From NCBI GenBank assembly GCA_023260655.1, contig JALQUU010000003.1, positions 1 through 64,000 on the forward strand: a stretch of 64,000 nucleotides of DNA. The letters are read 5' to 3'. The notes under the pieces are model-generated. The model ran no database searches. It saw only the letters and a program-made list of their open reading frames with translations, and was not told the DNA's origin. Numbering within the stretch: position 1 is the stretch's first letter; every line of letters starts with the position of its first letter. Below, piece after piece: positions 52,531 through 63,783 of the stretch. Source of the stretch: Paracoccaceae bacterium. GTDB taxonomy: Bacteria > Pseudomonadota > Alphaproteobacteria > Rhodobacterales > Rhodobacteraceae. The translations under genes were made by a program, and so were the position numbers.

Positions 52531-53370
52531 GATCCGGACGCCCTTGCGCCCAGCGAGATCCGTGAAGAACTGCCACGCAACGCGGCCCGAACGGCTCCCC
52601 CGCGTGGCCTGCCATTCGATGGCCTCCGCCCGCATTTCCTCGTCCCCGATCGCCACACCATAAGCATCGCAATAACCCCGGATCATCGCCAGATACTGGT
52701 CCTGATCGCAGGGATGGAACCCGAGCCAAAGGCCGAAACGATCCGAGAGGGAAACCTTCTCCTCCACCGCTTCCCCGGGATTGATCGCCGAAGACCGCTC
52801 GTTCTCGATCATATCGCGTGGCATCAGGTGGCGACGGTTCGATGTGGCATAGAACAGCACATTATCCGGCCGCCCTTCGATCCCGCCATCCAGAACCGCT
52901 TTCAAGCTCTTGTAATGCTGGTCGTCATGGCTGAACGAAAGGTCATCGCAGAAGAGCAGGAACCGCTCGTCAGGCGCCGCCCGCAACAGGTTCAAGAGCC
53001 GCGCCACCGAGGGCAAATCCTCGCGCTGCAACTCGATGATCTTCAGGCCCAGCCCTTGGCGGCGCACTTCGCCATGCACGGCCTTCACAAGGCTCGACTT
53101 GCCCATGCCCCGCGCGCCCCAAAGCAGTGCGTTATTCGCAGGCATGCCGCGCGCAAACTGCAGCGTGTTCGACAGAAGCGTATCGCGCGAGCGATCGACC
53201 CCGATCAACAGCCCGATATCCACCCGCGAGACCTTCGTAACAGGCTCCAAGCGATCGGGGCTCGTGTGCCAGACAAAGGCATCCGCCGACGTGAAATCCG
53301 GCGCAGCCATCGGCGCCGGGGCCATCCGCTCAAGCGCGGCGGCGATCCGGTTCAACTCGGCTTCGCTCAT
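52528..53370 (-). CDS. DUF815-type AAA ATP-binding protein
   Basis: NALLWGARGMGKSSLVKAVHGEV; LLFCDDLSF; VLFYATSNRRHLMPRDM. Confidence 0.9.
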   Translation of the reverse strand: MSEAELNRIAAALERMAPAPMAAPDFTSADAFVWHTSPDRLEPVTKVSRVDIGLLIGVDRSRDTLLSNTLQFARGMPANNALLWGARGMGKSSLVKAVHGEVRRQGLGLKIIELQREDLPSVARLLNLLRAAPDERFLLFCDDLSFSHDDQHYKSLKAVLDGGIEGRPDNVLFYATSNRRHLMPRDMIENERSSAINPGEAVEEKVSLSDRFGLWLGFHPCDQDQYLAMIRGYCDAYGVAIGDEEMRAEAIEWQATRGSRSGRVAWQFFTDLAGRKGVRI

Positions 53371-54380
53371 GCCTTGCCATCCTTCTCGGCAGCTTCCTTG
53401 GCCAAATCCTCGTCGAACTCGCGGACAAGCAGGTCGTCGAATTCCTCTTCCGGATCGGCGGCCTTGGCGGCAGCAGGCGCATCCGCCTCGTCTTCATCGT
53501 CGTAATAGCCCTCGGCCCGCAACCGCGCCTCGCGCTTATTCTCGACGATCCGGACCAGCCAGATCGAAATCTCGTAAAGACCGTAAACCACCACAAAGAG
53601 AATCAACTGCGTCGTAACATCCGGCGGAGTCACGATGGCGGCAAGGATGAGAATGCCGACGATGGCGTATTTCCGCACCGCACCCAGCCCTTCGGCGCTC
53701 ACCAAACCCGCCTTGCCCATCAGGGTCAAAAGCACGGGAAGCTGGAAGCACATGCCGAAAGCGAGGATGAATTTCAGCGTGATATCAAGGCTTTCGTTCA
53801 CCTTACCGAAGAAGGTGATCTTGATGCCCTCATTCGTGGTCGGCACAACGGCAGCCCCATCGGGGATCGCAGCACCCGACGCTTCACCCGCACGGCTCAA
53901 GAGGTTCGCGAAGATCGACGACACATCGGCGAAGCCCAGGAAAAAAGCCATCGCCAGCGGCGTCACCACGAAATGCGCAAAAGACGCGCCCAGCATGAAC
54001 ATAAAGGGCGAGGCGATCAGGAATGGCAGGAACGCGCCCTTCTCCGAGCGGTAAAGCCCCGGTGCCACAAAGCGCCAGAGCTGGTAGGAAATCATCGGAA
54101 ACGCCAAGGCGAAGCCGAAGACCATCGAAATCCGGAAGAGCGTGAACAGGTATTCCTGCGGGCTCGTGTATTGCATTGTAGGCGACGGATCGCCCAGCGC
54201 ACGCAGCGTTGCCTCGATGGGGCCCAGCAAGAATTGCAGGATCGGTTCGGCCACCAAGAAAGCCAGGACCATACCGACGATGAACGCCATCACAGCGTTG
54301 ATCAGCCGCGTTCTCAGCTCCGCAAGATGCTCGATCAGCGGGGCGCTGGAATCCTCCAGATCGTCTTTGCCACGTGTCAT
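53367..54380 (-). CDS. tatC: Sec-independent translocase TatC
   Basis: [50 protein letters not shown]. Confidence 0.97.
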   Translation of the reverse strand: MTRGKDDLEDSSAPLIEHLAELRTRLINAVMAFIVGMVLAFLVAEPILQFLLGPIEATLRALGDPSPTMQYTSPQEYLFTLFRISMVFGFALAFPMISYQLWRFVAPGLYRSEKGAFLPFLIASPFMFMLGASFAHFVVTPLAMAFFLGFADVSSIFANLLSRAGEASGAAIPDGAAVVPTTNEGIKITFFGKVNESLDITLKFILAFGMCFQLPVLLTLMGKAGLVSAEGLGAVRKYAIVGILILAAIVTPPDVTTQLILFVVVYGLYEISIWLVRIVENKREARLRAEGYYDDEDEADAPAAAKAADPEEEFDDLLVREFDEDLAKEAAEKDGKA

Positions 54381-54847
54381 GTAGTGCTGTCCCCAGAGGC
54401 AGGCTTGGGTGCCGGATCGGCAGCGGCAATCGCGCCGGGATCATCGCCCGCCGAATTGGCGGCCGCAGCCTCCGCCTCGGCTTTCTTTTTCAACGCATGC
54501 TGCGCCGTGGCCTCGTGGATCTTCCGTGTAGCCTCGGCCCGATCTTCCGCGAGCTTCGCGGTTTCCGATCCGGGCTGCCATTTACGGAAGCTCTCCGTCG
54601 CCTCGTTCAGCTTGTCGAGCCCCATCTTCTTGGGGTCTGTGGCGGCTTTGAGAGAGGTGGTCACGTCTTTGACGCCCGCCTCGTCCGCCGCCTGATCCAT
54701 TGCCCGGCTGAATTCCCGCGCCATCCCGCGCGCCTTGCCCATAAACTGCCCCGCCTTGCGGAACAGAATGGGCAAATCTTTCGGCCCCACCACGATCAAC
54801 GCGACGATGCCGATGAGCAGAAGCTCGCTCCAGCCGATATCGAGCAT
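54377..54847 (-). CDS. tatB: Sec-independent translocase TatB
   Basis: [46 protein letters not shown]. Confidence 0.95.
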   Translation of the reverse strand: MLDIGWSELLLIGIVALIVVGPKDLPILFRKAGQFMGKARGMAREFSRAMDQAADEAGVKDVTTSLKAATDPKKMGLDKLNEATESFRKWQPGSETAKLAEDRAEATRKIHEATAQHALKKKAEAEAAAANSAGDDPGAIAAADPAPKPASGDSTT

Positions 54848-54852
54848 TGGAC

Positions 54853-55065
54853 TTACGCCTTGTCCTTCTCGGTTTCAGGCGTCACATCGCGCGCCGCAGC
54901 CGCGTTGTCCTCGATCTCCTTGGAGCCTTCCGACACGCCTTTCTTGAAGGCGGTGATGCCCTTGCCGACTTCGCCCATCAGCGAGCTGATCTTGCCGCGT
55001 CCGAAGAGCACCAGCACCACAACGGCGATGAGAAGAAGGCCCGGAAGGCCGATATTGTTGAGCAT
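54853..55065 (-). CDS. tatA: Sec-independent translocase TatA
   Basis: [44 protein letters not shown]. Confidence 0.95.
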   Translation of the reverse strand: MLNNIGLPGLLLIAVVVLVLFGRGKISSLMGEVGKGITAFKKGVSEGSKEIEDNAAAARDVTPETEKDKA

Positions 55066-55255
55066 AGCTTTTCTCCCTGTCCGGTCCCGCGCGATGAAGC
55101 TGCGGGCCATCCGTATTCATGCCGTTCCTATGTAATGGGTCGCGGAAGGCGTTAAAAGGCTCAAAGGCGCTCAAGCCCGCGTTTTTTCGGCGCATGCTAG
55201 TGCAATACAGGCGGAACGGCGCCGCATTCCCTCGAAAGCTGGCTTTGCCTCTACC

Positions 55256-55296
55256 GTCGGATGCCTCCGGCGGGGATATTTTTCAAAGCGAAATGA
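55256..55296 (+). repeat. REP-like GGATATTT element, copy 7 (short)
   Basis: gtcggatgcctccggcggggatatttttcaaagcgaaatga. Confidence 0.65.
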
Positions 55297-56172
55297 TTAG
55301 AGGAAGGCTTTGATCGCCGCCGCAACGCGATCCGGGGCTTGGTGCAAGAGCCAGTGATCGGTGCCGGGGATTGAAAGCCGTGTCAGATCGGGCACGTAGT
55401 CTTCCAGATCATCGGCGGCTTCCGGCAAAAGCGCGCGGTCACCTTCGCCCCAGATCAGAAGATGCGGGCAAGCGATACGCATCCGGCTCGGGTTCGGGGC
55501 GGGCAGGTCGCGGATCGGTTGGCCGGGCTTTGCCACTTGCACGGGCGAAGCCCGGTACCAATTGACCATGCCTTGCAGCCGCCCGGGGCGGGACCATTCG
55601 GTTCTGTAAGCCTCCAGCCTGTCGCCGCTGATCCAAGCCATATCCATATTGGCCGAGAACAAGGCGCGCAGTTTGGCAAAGCCATCGGCCGCCAGAAGAT
55701 CCTCCGAGCCGTCGCGCCGGAGCCAGTCGATATATTGCGAGGCTGCCGATTGCGCGCCTCCTGCCGCCAGGGCCCGCTGGAACGGGCCGGGATGCACCCC
55801 GTTCAGCACTACGAGTTTCGCCACAAGTTCAGGGCGCAGGATCGCCAAGCCATAGGCAATCGCCGCCCCCCAGTCATGCCCGACTACCGCAATCGGCCCC
55901 TTCCCCAGCGCTTCGATCAGGCGCGCCATATCGGCGACGAGCCGCGAGGGGGCGTAGTGTTCTTTGCCTAGCGGCGCAGAGCTTTGCCCATAGCCGCGCT
56001 GATCCGGCGCGATGCAGCGGAACTGGCCCTGAAGCGCTTCCGCGACCTCAGTCCAAGCGCCCGAATATTCCGGAAACCCGTGCAAGAACAGCACGGGCGG
56101 CAAGTCTTGCGCCCCCCAAGCCAAAGCGTGGAAGCGCTCGCCCTCTAGTTCAAACCATAAAGACTCTGCCAT
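55297..56172 (-). CDS. Alpha/beta hydrolase (epoxide hydrolase-like)
   Basis: VLFLHGFPEYSGAWTEVAEAL; APDQRGYGQSSAP; VVGHDWGAAIAYGLA. Confidence 0.92.
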   Translation of the reverse strand: MAESLWFELEGERFHALAWGAQDLPPVLFLHGFPEYSGAWTEVAEALQGQFRCIAPDQRGYGQSSAPLGKEHYAPSRLVADMARLIEALGKGPIAVVGHDWGAAIAYGLAILRPELVAKLVVLNGVHPGPFQRALAAGGAQSAASQYIDWLRRDGSEDLLAADGFAKLRALFSANMDMAWISGDRLEAYRTEWSRPGRLQGMVNWYRASPVQVAKPGQPIRDLPAPNPSRMRIACPHLLIWGEGDRALLPEAADDLEDYVPDLTRLSIPGTDHWLLHQAPDRVAAAIKAFL

Positions 56173-56291
56173 ACCCGATCCTCCCCACCCCATCGGACCT
56201 CGGGCAGCCCCAACAATCAAGCCCGGAAAACACGCTCTGATTTGACCCCCGTCAAGGAAATGGCCCGCAAGTTGCATTATCCTGTCGGGAC

Positions 56292-57239
56292 ATGAAAAAG
56301 GAGAAATGCATGGCCGATGCCCCCGAGATGTCCCCCGCCGTGGCTGAGGCCCCAGCCAATACGCCTGCGCCGAAGAAGCGGAGCCGTCCCAAGCCTGTGG
56401 ATGAACAGGTGCGCCAAGCGTTCGAAAGCGGCGAATACCCCTACGCCGACCGGATGTCGCGCACGGTTTACGAGCACCAGAAGGCCAAATTGCAGGCCGA
56501 ATTGCTCAAGGTGCAGATATGGGCGCAGGACACCGGGCAGAAATTCGTGATCCTCTTCGAAGGGCGCGATGCGGCGGGAAAAGGCGGCACGATCAAGCGT
56601 TTCATGGAGCATCTCAACCCCCGCTTCGCCCGCGTGGTGGCGCTGAACAAGCCCTCCGAATTGGAGCGCGGCCAATGGTATTACCAACGATATATCGAGC
56701 ACCTGCCCACCGCAGGCAAAATGGTGTTCTACGACCGCTCCTGGTACAACCGCGCTGGCGTCGAGCGGGTCATGGGGTTTTGCGAACCCACCGAATATCT
56801 CGAATTCATGCGCCAGACCCCCGAACTTGAACGCATGTTCACCCGTTCCGGCATCAGGCTCTACAAATACTGGTTCTCGGTCACGCAGGGCGAGCAGCGC
56901 AGCCGCTTTTCCGCCCGAGCCACCGACCCCCTGAAACAGTGGAAGCTTTCGCCAATCGACAAAGCCTCGCTCAACAAATGGGCCGAGTATACCGAGGCCA
57001 AGGAGGCGATGTTTTTCTACACCGACATCGCCGATGCGCCCTGGACCGTCATCAAGTCAGACGACAAGAAGCGCGCACGCATTAATTGTATGCTGCATTT
57101 CCTGAATTCCATCGACTACCCCGGAAAGGACACGCATCTGGTGCATGCGCCAGACCCGATGATCGTCAGCCGCGCAGCCCATGCGATCCACCGCTCCGAG
57201 CATATCCTTGGCGCAGAGCTTACCGAACCTACCCCCTGA
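56292..57239 (+). CDS. ppk2: Polyphosphate kinase 2
   Basis: VILFEGRDAAGKGGTIKRFMEHLNPRFARVVAL; FYDRSWYNRAGVERVMGFC. Confidence 0.96.
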   Translation: MKKEKCMADAPEMSPAVAEAPANTPAPKKRSRPKPVDEQVRQAFESGEYPYADRMSRTVYEHQKAKLQAELLKVQIWAQDTGQKFVILFEGRDAAGKGGTIKRFMEHLNPRFARVVALNKPSELERGQWYYQRYIEHLPTAGKMVFYDRSWYNRAGVERVMGFCEPTEYLEFMRQTPELERMFTRSGIRLYKYWFSVTQGEQRSRFSARATDPLKQWKLSPIDKASLNKWAEYTEAKEAMFFYTDIADAPWTVIKSDDKKRARINCMLHFLNSIDYPGKDTHLVHAPDPMIVSRAAHAIHRSEHILGAELTEPTP

Positions 57240-57314
57240 CAACCGAGCGCCACCCAGGTGAGGTGGCGCTGACACTCGCAGAGAAGTGCAGGAGATATCG
57301 TCAGAGAAATTTCC

Positions 57315-57485
57315 TCAAAACCCTGAATTATCGCGATTTTTTTCAATGCGACGCGCGATAGCCTGGCGTGATTTCTCTTCTCGAAAATCGGGCCAAAAGA
57401 CATCTAGGAGCCAGTACCCGACAGCATCCAGAACAGCGACTTGGACACGTCTCCGTCTGGGTGGAAGTTCGAAATCATCGTACAT
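57315..57485 (-). CDS. Small hypothetical protein
   Basis: MYDDFELPPRRRRVQVAVLDAVGYWLLDVFWPDFREEKSRQAIARRIEKNRDNSGF, in AT-richer intergenic region. Confidence 0.4.
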   Translation of the reverse strand: MYDDFELPPRRRRVQVAVLDAVGYWLLDVFWPDFREEKSRQAIARRIEKNRDNSGF

Positions 57486-57753
57486 TGACCACTCCTGACT
57501 CAACCTTAATACGACTAGGGCAAAAACCTGTTTAGGTGGGCGGGCGGTAAACCCAAACGAGTATACCTCTGCTTTCTTATACAACACTAACGAGCATTGT
57601 TCGCTCGAAAATCACCCTTACGAATATTTGACTATGCAACGAATTTCTTTGATATGCTTTAGGTTAGGTAAAAAACTGGCCGTTTCGGGCGCTTCCCCTC
57701 AGGCGCGGCTTCCGGTAGAGGAGGCTCGATCAGAAAAAAAGGGCCCCATCGCG

Positions 57754-60700
57754 ATGGAAAAGACCTTCGACGCCGCTGCCGCCGAATCACGCATCTCCGC
57801 TCTGTGGGAGGAAACCAACGCTTTCGCCGCAGGGGCTAATGCCCGCCCCGGTGCCGAAAGCTTCTGCGTGATGATCCCGCCGCCGAACGTCACCGGTTCT
57901 TTGCACATGGGCCATGCCTTCAACAATACCCTGCAAGACATTCTCGTGCGTTGGCACCGGATGCAGGGCCATGACACGCTCTGGCAACCGGGGACCGACC
58001 ACGCGGGTATCGCCACGCAAATGGTCACCGAACGCGAAATGGCCAAGAACGGCGAACCCTCGCGCCGCGAAATGGGCCGCGATGCCTTCACGCTTCGCGT
58101 GTGGGAGCAGAAGAAGAAGTCGCGCGGGACGATCATTGGCCAGTTGAAGCGCCTCGGTGCCTCCGCCGATTGGTCGCGCGAAGCCTTCACCATGTCGGGT
58201 GCTCCCGCAGCGCCTGCTGGCGAGGAAGGCAACTTCCATGACGCCGTGATCAAGGTCTTCGTCGATCTCTACAACAAGGGCTTCATCTATCGCGGCAAGC
58301 GCCTCGTGAATTGGGACCCCCATTTCGAAACCGCCATCTCCGATCTCGAAGTCGAGAATATCGAGGTCGACGGCCATATGTGGCACTTCAAATATCCGCT
58401 CGCGGGCGGAGCCACCTATGAATACGTGGAGAAGGACGCAGAGGGGAACGTCACCCTCCGCGAAACCCGCGACTATATCTCCATTGCCACCACCCGCCCC
58501 GAAACCATGCTGGGCGATGGTGCCGTCGCCGTGCACCCCTCGGACGAGCGCTATGCCGCCATCGTGGGCCAGCTCTGCGAAATCCCCGTGGGCCCGAAAG
58601 AGCACCGCCGCCTCATCCCGATCATCACCGATGAATACCCAGACCCCACCTTCGGCTCTGGCGCGGTGAAGATCACCGGCGCGCATGACTTCAACGACTA
58701 TGGCGTCGCCAAGCGCGGCGGCATCCCCTGCTACCGCCTGATGGATACCAAAGGCGCAATGCGCGCCGATGGGCCCACCTACGCCGAAAGCGCGAAAATC
58801 GCAGGCGAAGTGGCGCGCGGTGAACGCACGCTCACCGAGGCCGAAACCGACGCGCAAAACCTCGTGCCGGATCATCTCCGAGGCCTTGACCGCATGGAAG
58901 CCCGCACGCGCGTGGTTGCGGAAATCACCGCCGAAGGCCTCGCCGTGATGACCCGCGCCGATGACGCGCGATTGGGCAAAGCCGCCGTGAAGCCCGACGC
59001 GGAAGGCGCGGATGCGCCCGTGGCGCTCGTGGAAGCCAAGAAGATCATGCAGCCCTTTGGCGATCGCTCGAAGGTCGTGATCGAACCCATGCTCACCGAC
59101 CAATGGTTCGTCGACACCGCCAAGATCGTCGGCCCTGCCCTCGATGCCGTGAAAACCGGCAAGGTGAAGATCATCCCCGAGAGCGGCGAGAAAACCTATT
59201 ACCACTGGCTCGAAAACATCGAGCCGTGGTGCATCTCGCGCCAGCTCTGGTGGGGTCACCAGATCCCCGTGTGGTATGGCATCGGCACGCATGCCACCAA
59301 GTTCAAGGATGACGAGGGCGATGGCGCACTCGATCAGGTGGAAATGTTCCGCCTCCTCCTCGACGGTGCCTTCGACCAGCGCGATCCGGCCTATCACTGC
59401 GCCGCCGATTTCGGCGCGGTCGCGGGCAAATTCGCCGCAGACCTCGCAAACCTCCCCGCCCCGCTCCACGCAGCCCGCGTCGTGGAAGTCGCGAGCAAGG
59501 CCGAGGCAAAAGAGGTCCTGACCCGCTCGCTCGCTTCCTACGAAACCACCCAGGACCCGACCAAGCTCGTCTACCCGGTCTGGCGCGAAGAAGACGTGCT
59601 CGACACGTGGTTCTCCTCGGGCCTCTGGCCCATCGGCACCCTTGGCTGGCCCGAACAAACCCCGGAACTCGCGAAATATTTCCCGACCTCTGTACTCATC
59701 ACCGGGGCAGACATCCTCTTCTTCTGGGTCGCCCGGATGATGATGATGCAACTCGCCGTCGTCGATGAAATCCCCTTCCACACCGTCTACCTGCACGGCC
59801 TCGTGCGCGACGCGAAGGGCAAGAAGATGTCGAAGTCCTTGGGCAACGTCATCGACCCGCTGGAAATCATCGACGAATACGGTGCCGACGCGCTCCGCTT
59901 CACCAATGCCGCCATGGCCTCCCTCGGCGGTGTGCTGAAGCTCGACACCCAACGCATCGCGGGCTACCGCAACTTCGGTACCAAGCTCTGGAACGCCTCC
60001 CGCTTTGCCGAAATGAACGGCGTCTGGGAAGGCCACACCACCCAAGCCAACCCGCCGAAAGCCACCGCCACGGTGAACCGCTGGATCATCGGCGAAACCG
60101 CCCGTGTGCGCGAAGCCGTGGATACCGCGCTTGCCGATTACCGCTATAACGACGCCGCCGATGCGCTCTACAAATTCGTCTGGGGCAAGGTTTGCGACTG
60201 GTATGTCGAGTTTGCCAAGCCCCTCCTGATGGACGCAGGCGATACCGAGCGCGCCGAAACCCGCGCCGTGATGGCTTGGGTGCTCGACCAGTGCATGATC
60301 CTCCTCCACCCGATGATGCCCTTCATCACCGAAGAGCTCTGGCCCCAAACCGGCACCCGCCCGAAGATGCTCGTGCATGCCGATTGGCCCAGCTTCTCGG
60401 CCGTCGATCTGGCCGATGCAGAGGCCGACCGTGAAATGGGCTGGGTCATCGGCCTCATCGAAGAGGTCCGCTCCACCCGCGCGCAGATGCACGTACCCGC
60501 AGGCCTCCATGTGCCGCTCGCCGTCACGGGCTTCGGTGCCGAGGCAAAAGCCGCGTGGAGCCGCAACGAAGTGCTGATCAAGCGCCTCGCCCGCGTCGAA
60601 AGCCTGACGGAAGTTCAGGAATTCCCGAAAGGCACCGCCACCATCGCCGCCGAAGGCACCACTTTCGGCTTGCCCCTCGCAGGGATCATCGACGTCGCCG

Positions 60701-60900
60701 AAGAGAAAACCCGCCTGCAAAAGAGCCTCGAGAAACTTGCCAAGGAAATCGGTGGGCTCGAAGGCCGCCTGAAGAACCCGAAATTCGTCGAAAGCGCGCC
60801 TGAAGAGGTGGTCGAGGAAACGCGGGAACAGGCGGCACAAAAGGCCGAGGAAGCCGCCATCCTGAAAGCCGCCCTTCAGCGGCTGGCCGAGATCGGCTAA
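57754..60900 (+). CDS. valS: Valine--tRNA ligase
   Basis: [51 protein letters not shown]. Confidence 0.98.
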   Translation: MEKTFDAAAAESRISALWEETNAFAAGANARPGAESFCVMIPPPNVTGSLHMGHAFNNTLQDILVRWHRMQGHDTLWQPGTDHAGIATQMVTEREMAKNGEPSRREMGRDAFTLRVWEQKKKSRGTIIGQLKRLGASADWSREAFTMSGAPAAPAGEEGNFHDAVIKVFVDLYNKGFIYRGKRLVNWDPHFETAISDLEVENIEVDGHMWHFKYPLAGGATYEYVEKDAEGNVTLRETRDYISIATTRPETMLGDGAVAVHPSDERYAAIVGQLCEIPVGPKEHRRLIPIITDEYPDPTFGSGAVKITGAHDFNDYGVAKRGGIPCYRLMDTKGAMRADGPTYAESAKIAGEVARGERTLTEAETDAQNLVPDHLRGLDRMEARTRVVAEITAEGLAVMTRADDARLGKAAVKPDAEGADAPVALVEAKKIMQPFGDRSKVVIEPMLTDQWFVDTAKIVGPALDAVKTGKVKIIPESGEKTYYHWLENIEPWCISRQLWWGHQIPVWYGIGTHATKFKDDEGDGALDQVEMFRLLLDGAFDQRDPAYHCAADFGAVAGKFAADLANLPAPLHAARVVEVASKAEAKEVLTRSLASYETTQDPTKLVYPVWREEDVLDTWFSSGLWPIGTLGWPEQTPELAKYFPTSVLITGADILFFWVARMMMMQLAVVDEIPFHTVYLHGLVRDAKGKKMSKSLGNVIDPLEIIDEYGADALRFTNAAMASLGGVLKLDTQRIAGYRNFGTKLWNASRFAEMNGVWEGHTTQANPPKATATVNRWIIGETARVREAVDTALADYRYNDAADALYKFVWGKVCDWYVEFAKPLLMDAGDTERAETRAVMAWVLDQCMILLHPMMPFITEELWPQTGTRPKMLVHADWPSFSAVDLADAEADREMGWVIGLIEEVRSTRAQMHVPAGLHVPLAVTGFGAEAKAAWSRNEVLIKRLARVESLTEVQEFPKGTATIAAEGTTFGLPLAGIIDVAEEKTRLQKSLEKLAKEIGGLEGRLKNPKFVESAPEEVVEETREQAAQKAEEAAILKAALQRLAEIG

Positions 60901-60920
60901 GTCAGATCGGGTAAGAAACA

Positions 60921-60990
60921 GGGGGGCTGTCTGCCCCCCTCGCCCGTTCCGGGCTCACCCCCCGAGGATATTTTCAAAAGCGAAATGAAT
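60921..60990 (+). repeat. REP-like GGATATTT element, copy 8
   Basis: ggggggctgtctgcccccctcgcccgttccgggctcaccccccgaggatattttcaaaagcgaaatga. Confidence 0.75.
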
Positions 60991-60992
60991 TA

Positions 60993-61553
60993 TCAGAGCA
61001 GATAATCGCCCCGTTCGAGGGCTCCCGCGAGGGGTTTTGCAAAGCCCACGCGCGATTTGACGAGCGGTTTTGGCGGGTTCGCTCTGGAGCGGATCTCGCC
61101 TGCGCGCATGTTCAAAAAGCCGTTTGGAGACCAGCTCATCAACTCGCAGAAGAGCCGCGTGATCCGGTCTTGCTCTTTGCGGTTCCGGAATCCGCGCGAC
61201 ATTTTAAGGCGGTGCTTGGTGCGATCCTGATCCATCCAAGGCACTTCGAAAGCAATGCCTTCGATCACGAAGTCTAGCCCCGGCACCGAGGCATCGAGTT
61301 CCTCAAGAAATGGCCCGTCCAAGACTGTCGAGCCATCGGGCCTCGAAAAGGCGATCCGCCTGCCGTGATGGACCATGATGAACTAGGTATCGCCTCTGTG
61401 CTGGCCCGGTGCAAAGACGATCCGGATTTCCGGGTCATCGGTGCGGATCATCCGGCCTGTCATCGGGGCAGATGGCCACTCATCCTCGGCCCAGAACGTA
61501 AGCCCGCAAGATGTCTGGAAGCGATGCGCCTCGGTGATCGGCACCCACCCCAT
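60993..61553 (-). pseudogene. Hypothetical protein interrupted by in-frame TAG at 61383-61385
   Basis: MGWVPITEAHRFQTSCGLTFWAEDEWPS...FAPGQHRGDT*FIMVHHGRRIAFSRPDGS...ERGDYLL, one frame. Confidence 0.7.
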
Positions 61554-61555
61554 GT

Positions 61556-62362
61556 TCAGCGTAGCTTGAAGGCCGGAGCGCGGTTTTGCAGGTTCGCCGC
61601 GATCTGTTCGAGTTGATCGGGCTTGCCGATGAGATCCGTCTGCTCGCGGCTTTCGGCATAAAGCACATCTGCCTGCGACGCCCCGCTTTCGGCCAGTTGC
61701 AAAAGCCGCTTCGCCGCGCGCATCGCCGTGGGGGATTTCGAAGCAATCGTCGTGGCGAGCGCTGTTGCAGCCTCCAGAGGCGTGTCGGAAAGTTCGGTCA
61801 CCATCCCCCAGTCCAGCGCTTGGGGCGCAAGGATCGGTTCGGCGGTGAAGGTCATGCGGCGGATCACATCCGAGCGCGCGAGTTTCGGGAGAAGCACCAT
61901 CCCGCCCATATCCGGCACGAGGCCCCATTTCATTTCCATGATGGCGAGTTTGGTTTCGGGATGGGCAATGCGGATATCGGCCCCCAGCGCCAGTTGGAAG
62001 CCAGCCCCAAACGCTACGCCATGCACAGCCGCGATCACCGGCACCGGCACGCGCTGCCAGACCATCGCAACTTCCTGCATCAGGTTCGCATCGTCATGGG
62101 TGCGTGGCATCACCCGATCTTCCGGATCGGTCGCGGCGAACTTGGCGAATGACGCCACATCGAGCCCCGCGCAGAACCCGCGCCCCTCGCCCGAGATCAC
62201 CACGGCGCGCAGATCGGTGAGCCCCATCAGGTGCCGCCCCGCTGCCACCACGGATTCCGCCATATCGGGATCGACCGCGTTCATCTTGTCGGCGCGCGTC
62301 AGGCGTACTTGTGCAATATGGTTTTCAATCGTGATCGTCACGCGTTCCGGGTTGATCGTCAT
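61556..62362 (-). CDS. Enoyl-CoA hydratase/isomerase family protein
   Basis: GRGFCAGLDVASFA; AAVHGVAFGAGFQLALGADIRIAHPETKLAIMEMKWGLVPDMGG. Confidence 0.94.
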   Translation of the reverse strand: MTINPERVTITIENHIAQVRLTRADKMNAVDPDMAESVVAAGRHLMGLTDLRAVVISGEGRGFCAGLDVASFAKFAATDPEDRVMPRTHDDANLMQEVAMVWQRVPVPVIAAVHGVAFGAGFQLALGADIRIAHPETKLAIMEMKWGLVPDMGGMVLLPKLARSDVIRRMTFTAEPILAPQALDWGMVTELSDTPLEAATALATTIASKSPTAMRAAKRLLQLAESGASQADVLYAESREQTDLIGKPDQLEQIAANLQNRAPAFKLR

Positions 62363-62424
62363 CGGGGCCTCCTCCGCTTTGCCCCGAGAGTGGCAAAGCG
62401 GAGGCGCCTCGGGAAGAGGGAACG

Positions 62425-62595
62425 CTACGGCACCACCTGATCGATGGCCCGCATCATGCCCAAAGACTTGTCATAGACAAGCGTAAGCACGCGCTTCACC
62501 GGCGGCGCTTTCACCACCACCGGCACCGATCGCAGCGCCCCTGCCGCCAAGCTCGTCGCAAGAAACATCCGCCGTGTGAGTTTGGTCTCTGCCAT
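62425..62595 (-). CDS. Small protein with twin-arginine-like leader, 56 aa (not in ORF track)
   Basis: MAETKLTRRMFLATSLAAGALRSVPVVVKAPPVKRVLTLVYDKSLGMMRAIDQVVP*. Confidence 0.55.
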   Translation of the reverse strand: MAETKLTRRMFLATSLAAGALRSVPVVVKAPPVKRVLTLVYDKSLGMMRAIDQVVP

Positions 62596-62676
62596 GGCAA
62601 ATCTCCCCTAACAGGGGCTCAGCTTCGCATATCGCGCCCTCTTGCCGGATGGGAAAGGATCGGCTTATCTCCCCGC

Positions 62677-63783
62677 ATGACAAAGCCTCGCTACACCCCG
62701 CTCGTGAACACCCTTCCCGCGACTGTGCCCTTCGTCGGCCCCGAGGCGCAGGAGCGCCGCATGGGCCGCGCCTTTGCCGCCCGCATCGGTGCGAATGAAA
62801 GCGTGTTCGGCCCCTCGCCGCGCGCGATTGCCGCGATGGAAGCGGCAGCGCGCGAGATCTGGATGTATGGCGATCCCGAAAGCCACGATCTGCGCACGGG
62901 CCTTGCCGCCCATCACGGCGTGGGGATGGAGAATATCGTCGTCGGCGAAGGCATCGACGGGCTTCTGGGATATCTCGTGCGGCTTCTCGTGGCGGAAGGC
63001 GATGCGGTGGTCACCTCGGACGGCGCCTATCCCACCTTCAACTACCACGTCGCAGGCTTCGGCGGCACGCTCCACAAGGTGCCTTACAAAGGCGATCACG
63101 AAGACCCGATGGCGCTTTTTGCCAAGGCGCGGGAAGTGGATGCGAAACTCGTCTACCTCGCCAACCCCGACAACCCCATGGGCAGCAGCTACTCTGGGGC
63201 CGAGATCGTCAAAGCTATGGACGCGCTGCCCGAAGGCACGCTTCTGGTGCTCGACGAGGCCTATATCGAACTGGCCCCCGAAGGCACGACGGCGCCCATC
63301 GAGATCGAGGATCCCCGCGTAATCCGCATGCGCACCTTCTCCAAAGGTCACGGCATGGCCGGCGCGCGTGTGGGCTATGCGCTCGGGGCGGCCGATTTGA
63401 TCCGTTCCTTCGAGAAAGTCCGCAACCATTTCGGCATGAACCGCGCTGCACAGATCGGGGCGCTGGCCTCGCTTGGGGATCCCGACTGGATCGCGCATGT
63501 CCGCAGCGAAGTCGAGAAGGCCCGCGCCCGTATCGGCGCGATTGCCGCCGAAAACGGCCTCACCGCCCTGCCCTCGGCCACCAATTTCGTCGCGGTCGAT
63601 TGCGGCGCGGATGGCGCTTTTGCCAAGAAGGTGCTCGACGGGCTAATCTCCAGTGGCGTCTTCGTGCGTATGCCTTTCGTCGCCCCGCAAAACCGCTGCA
63701 TCCGCGTGAGTTGCGGCACGCCTGCCGATCTCGACGCTTTCGCCGCCGCCCTGCCCCTCGCCCTGAGTGACGCCCACGCCTAG
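62677..63783 (+). CDS. HisC-like PLP-dependent aminotransferase
   Basis: RIGANESVFGPSPRAIAAM; YLANPDNPMGSSY; LVLDEAYIEL; RTFSKGHGMAGARVGYALG. Confidence 0.93.
   Translation: MTKPRYTPLVNTLPATVPFVGPEAQERRMGRAFAARIGANESVFGPSPRAIAAMEAAAREIWMYGDPESHDLRTGLAAHHGVGMENIVVGEGIDGLLGYLVRLLVAEGDAVVTSDGAYPTFNYHVAGFGGTLHKVPYKGDHEDPMALFAKAREVDAKLVYLANPDNPMGSSYSGAEIVKAMDALPEGTLLVLDEAYIELAPEGTTAPIEIEDPRVIRMRTFSKGHGMAGARVGYALGAADLIRSFEKVRNHFGMNRAAQIGALASLGDPDWIAHVRSEVEKARARIGAIAAENGLTALPSATNFVAVDCGADGAFAKKVLDGLISSGVFVRMPFVAPQNRCIRVSCGTPADLDAFAAALPLALSDAHA

Noticed and set aside
57787-60840. 1017-aa minus-strand ORF
   Set aside because: Exactly antisense to valS; high-GC codon-position artefact with low-complexity composition, no recognisable domain.
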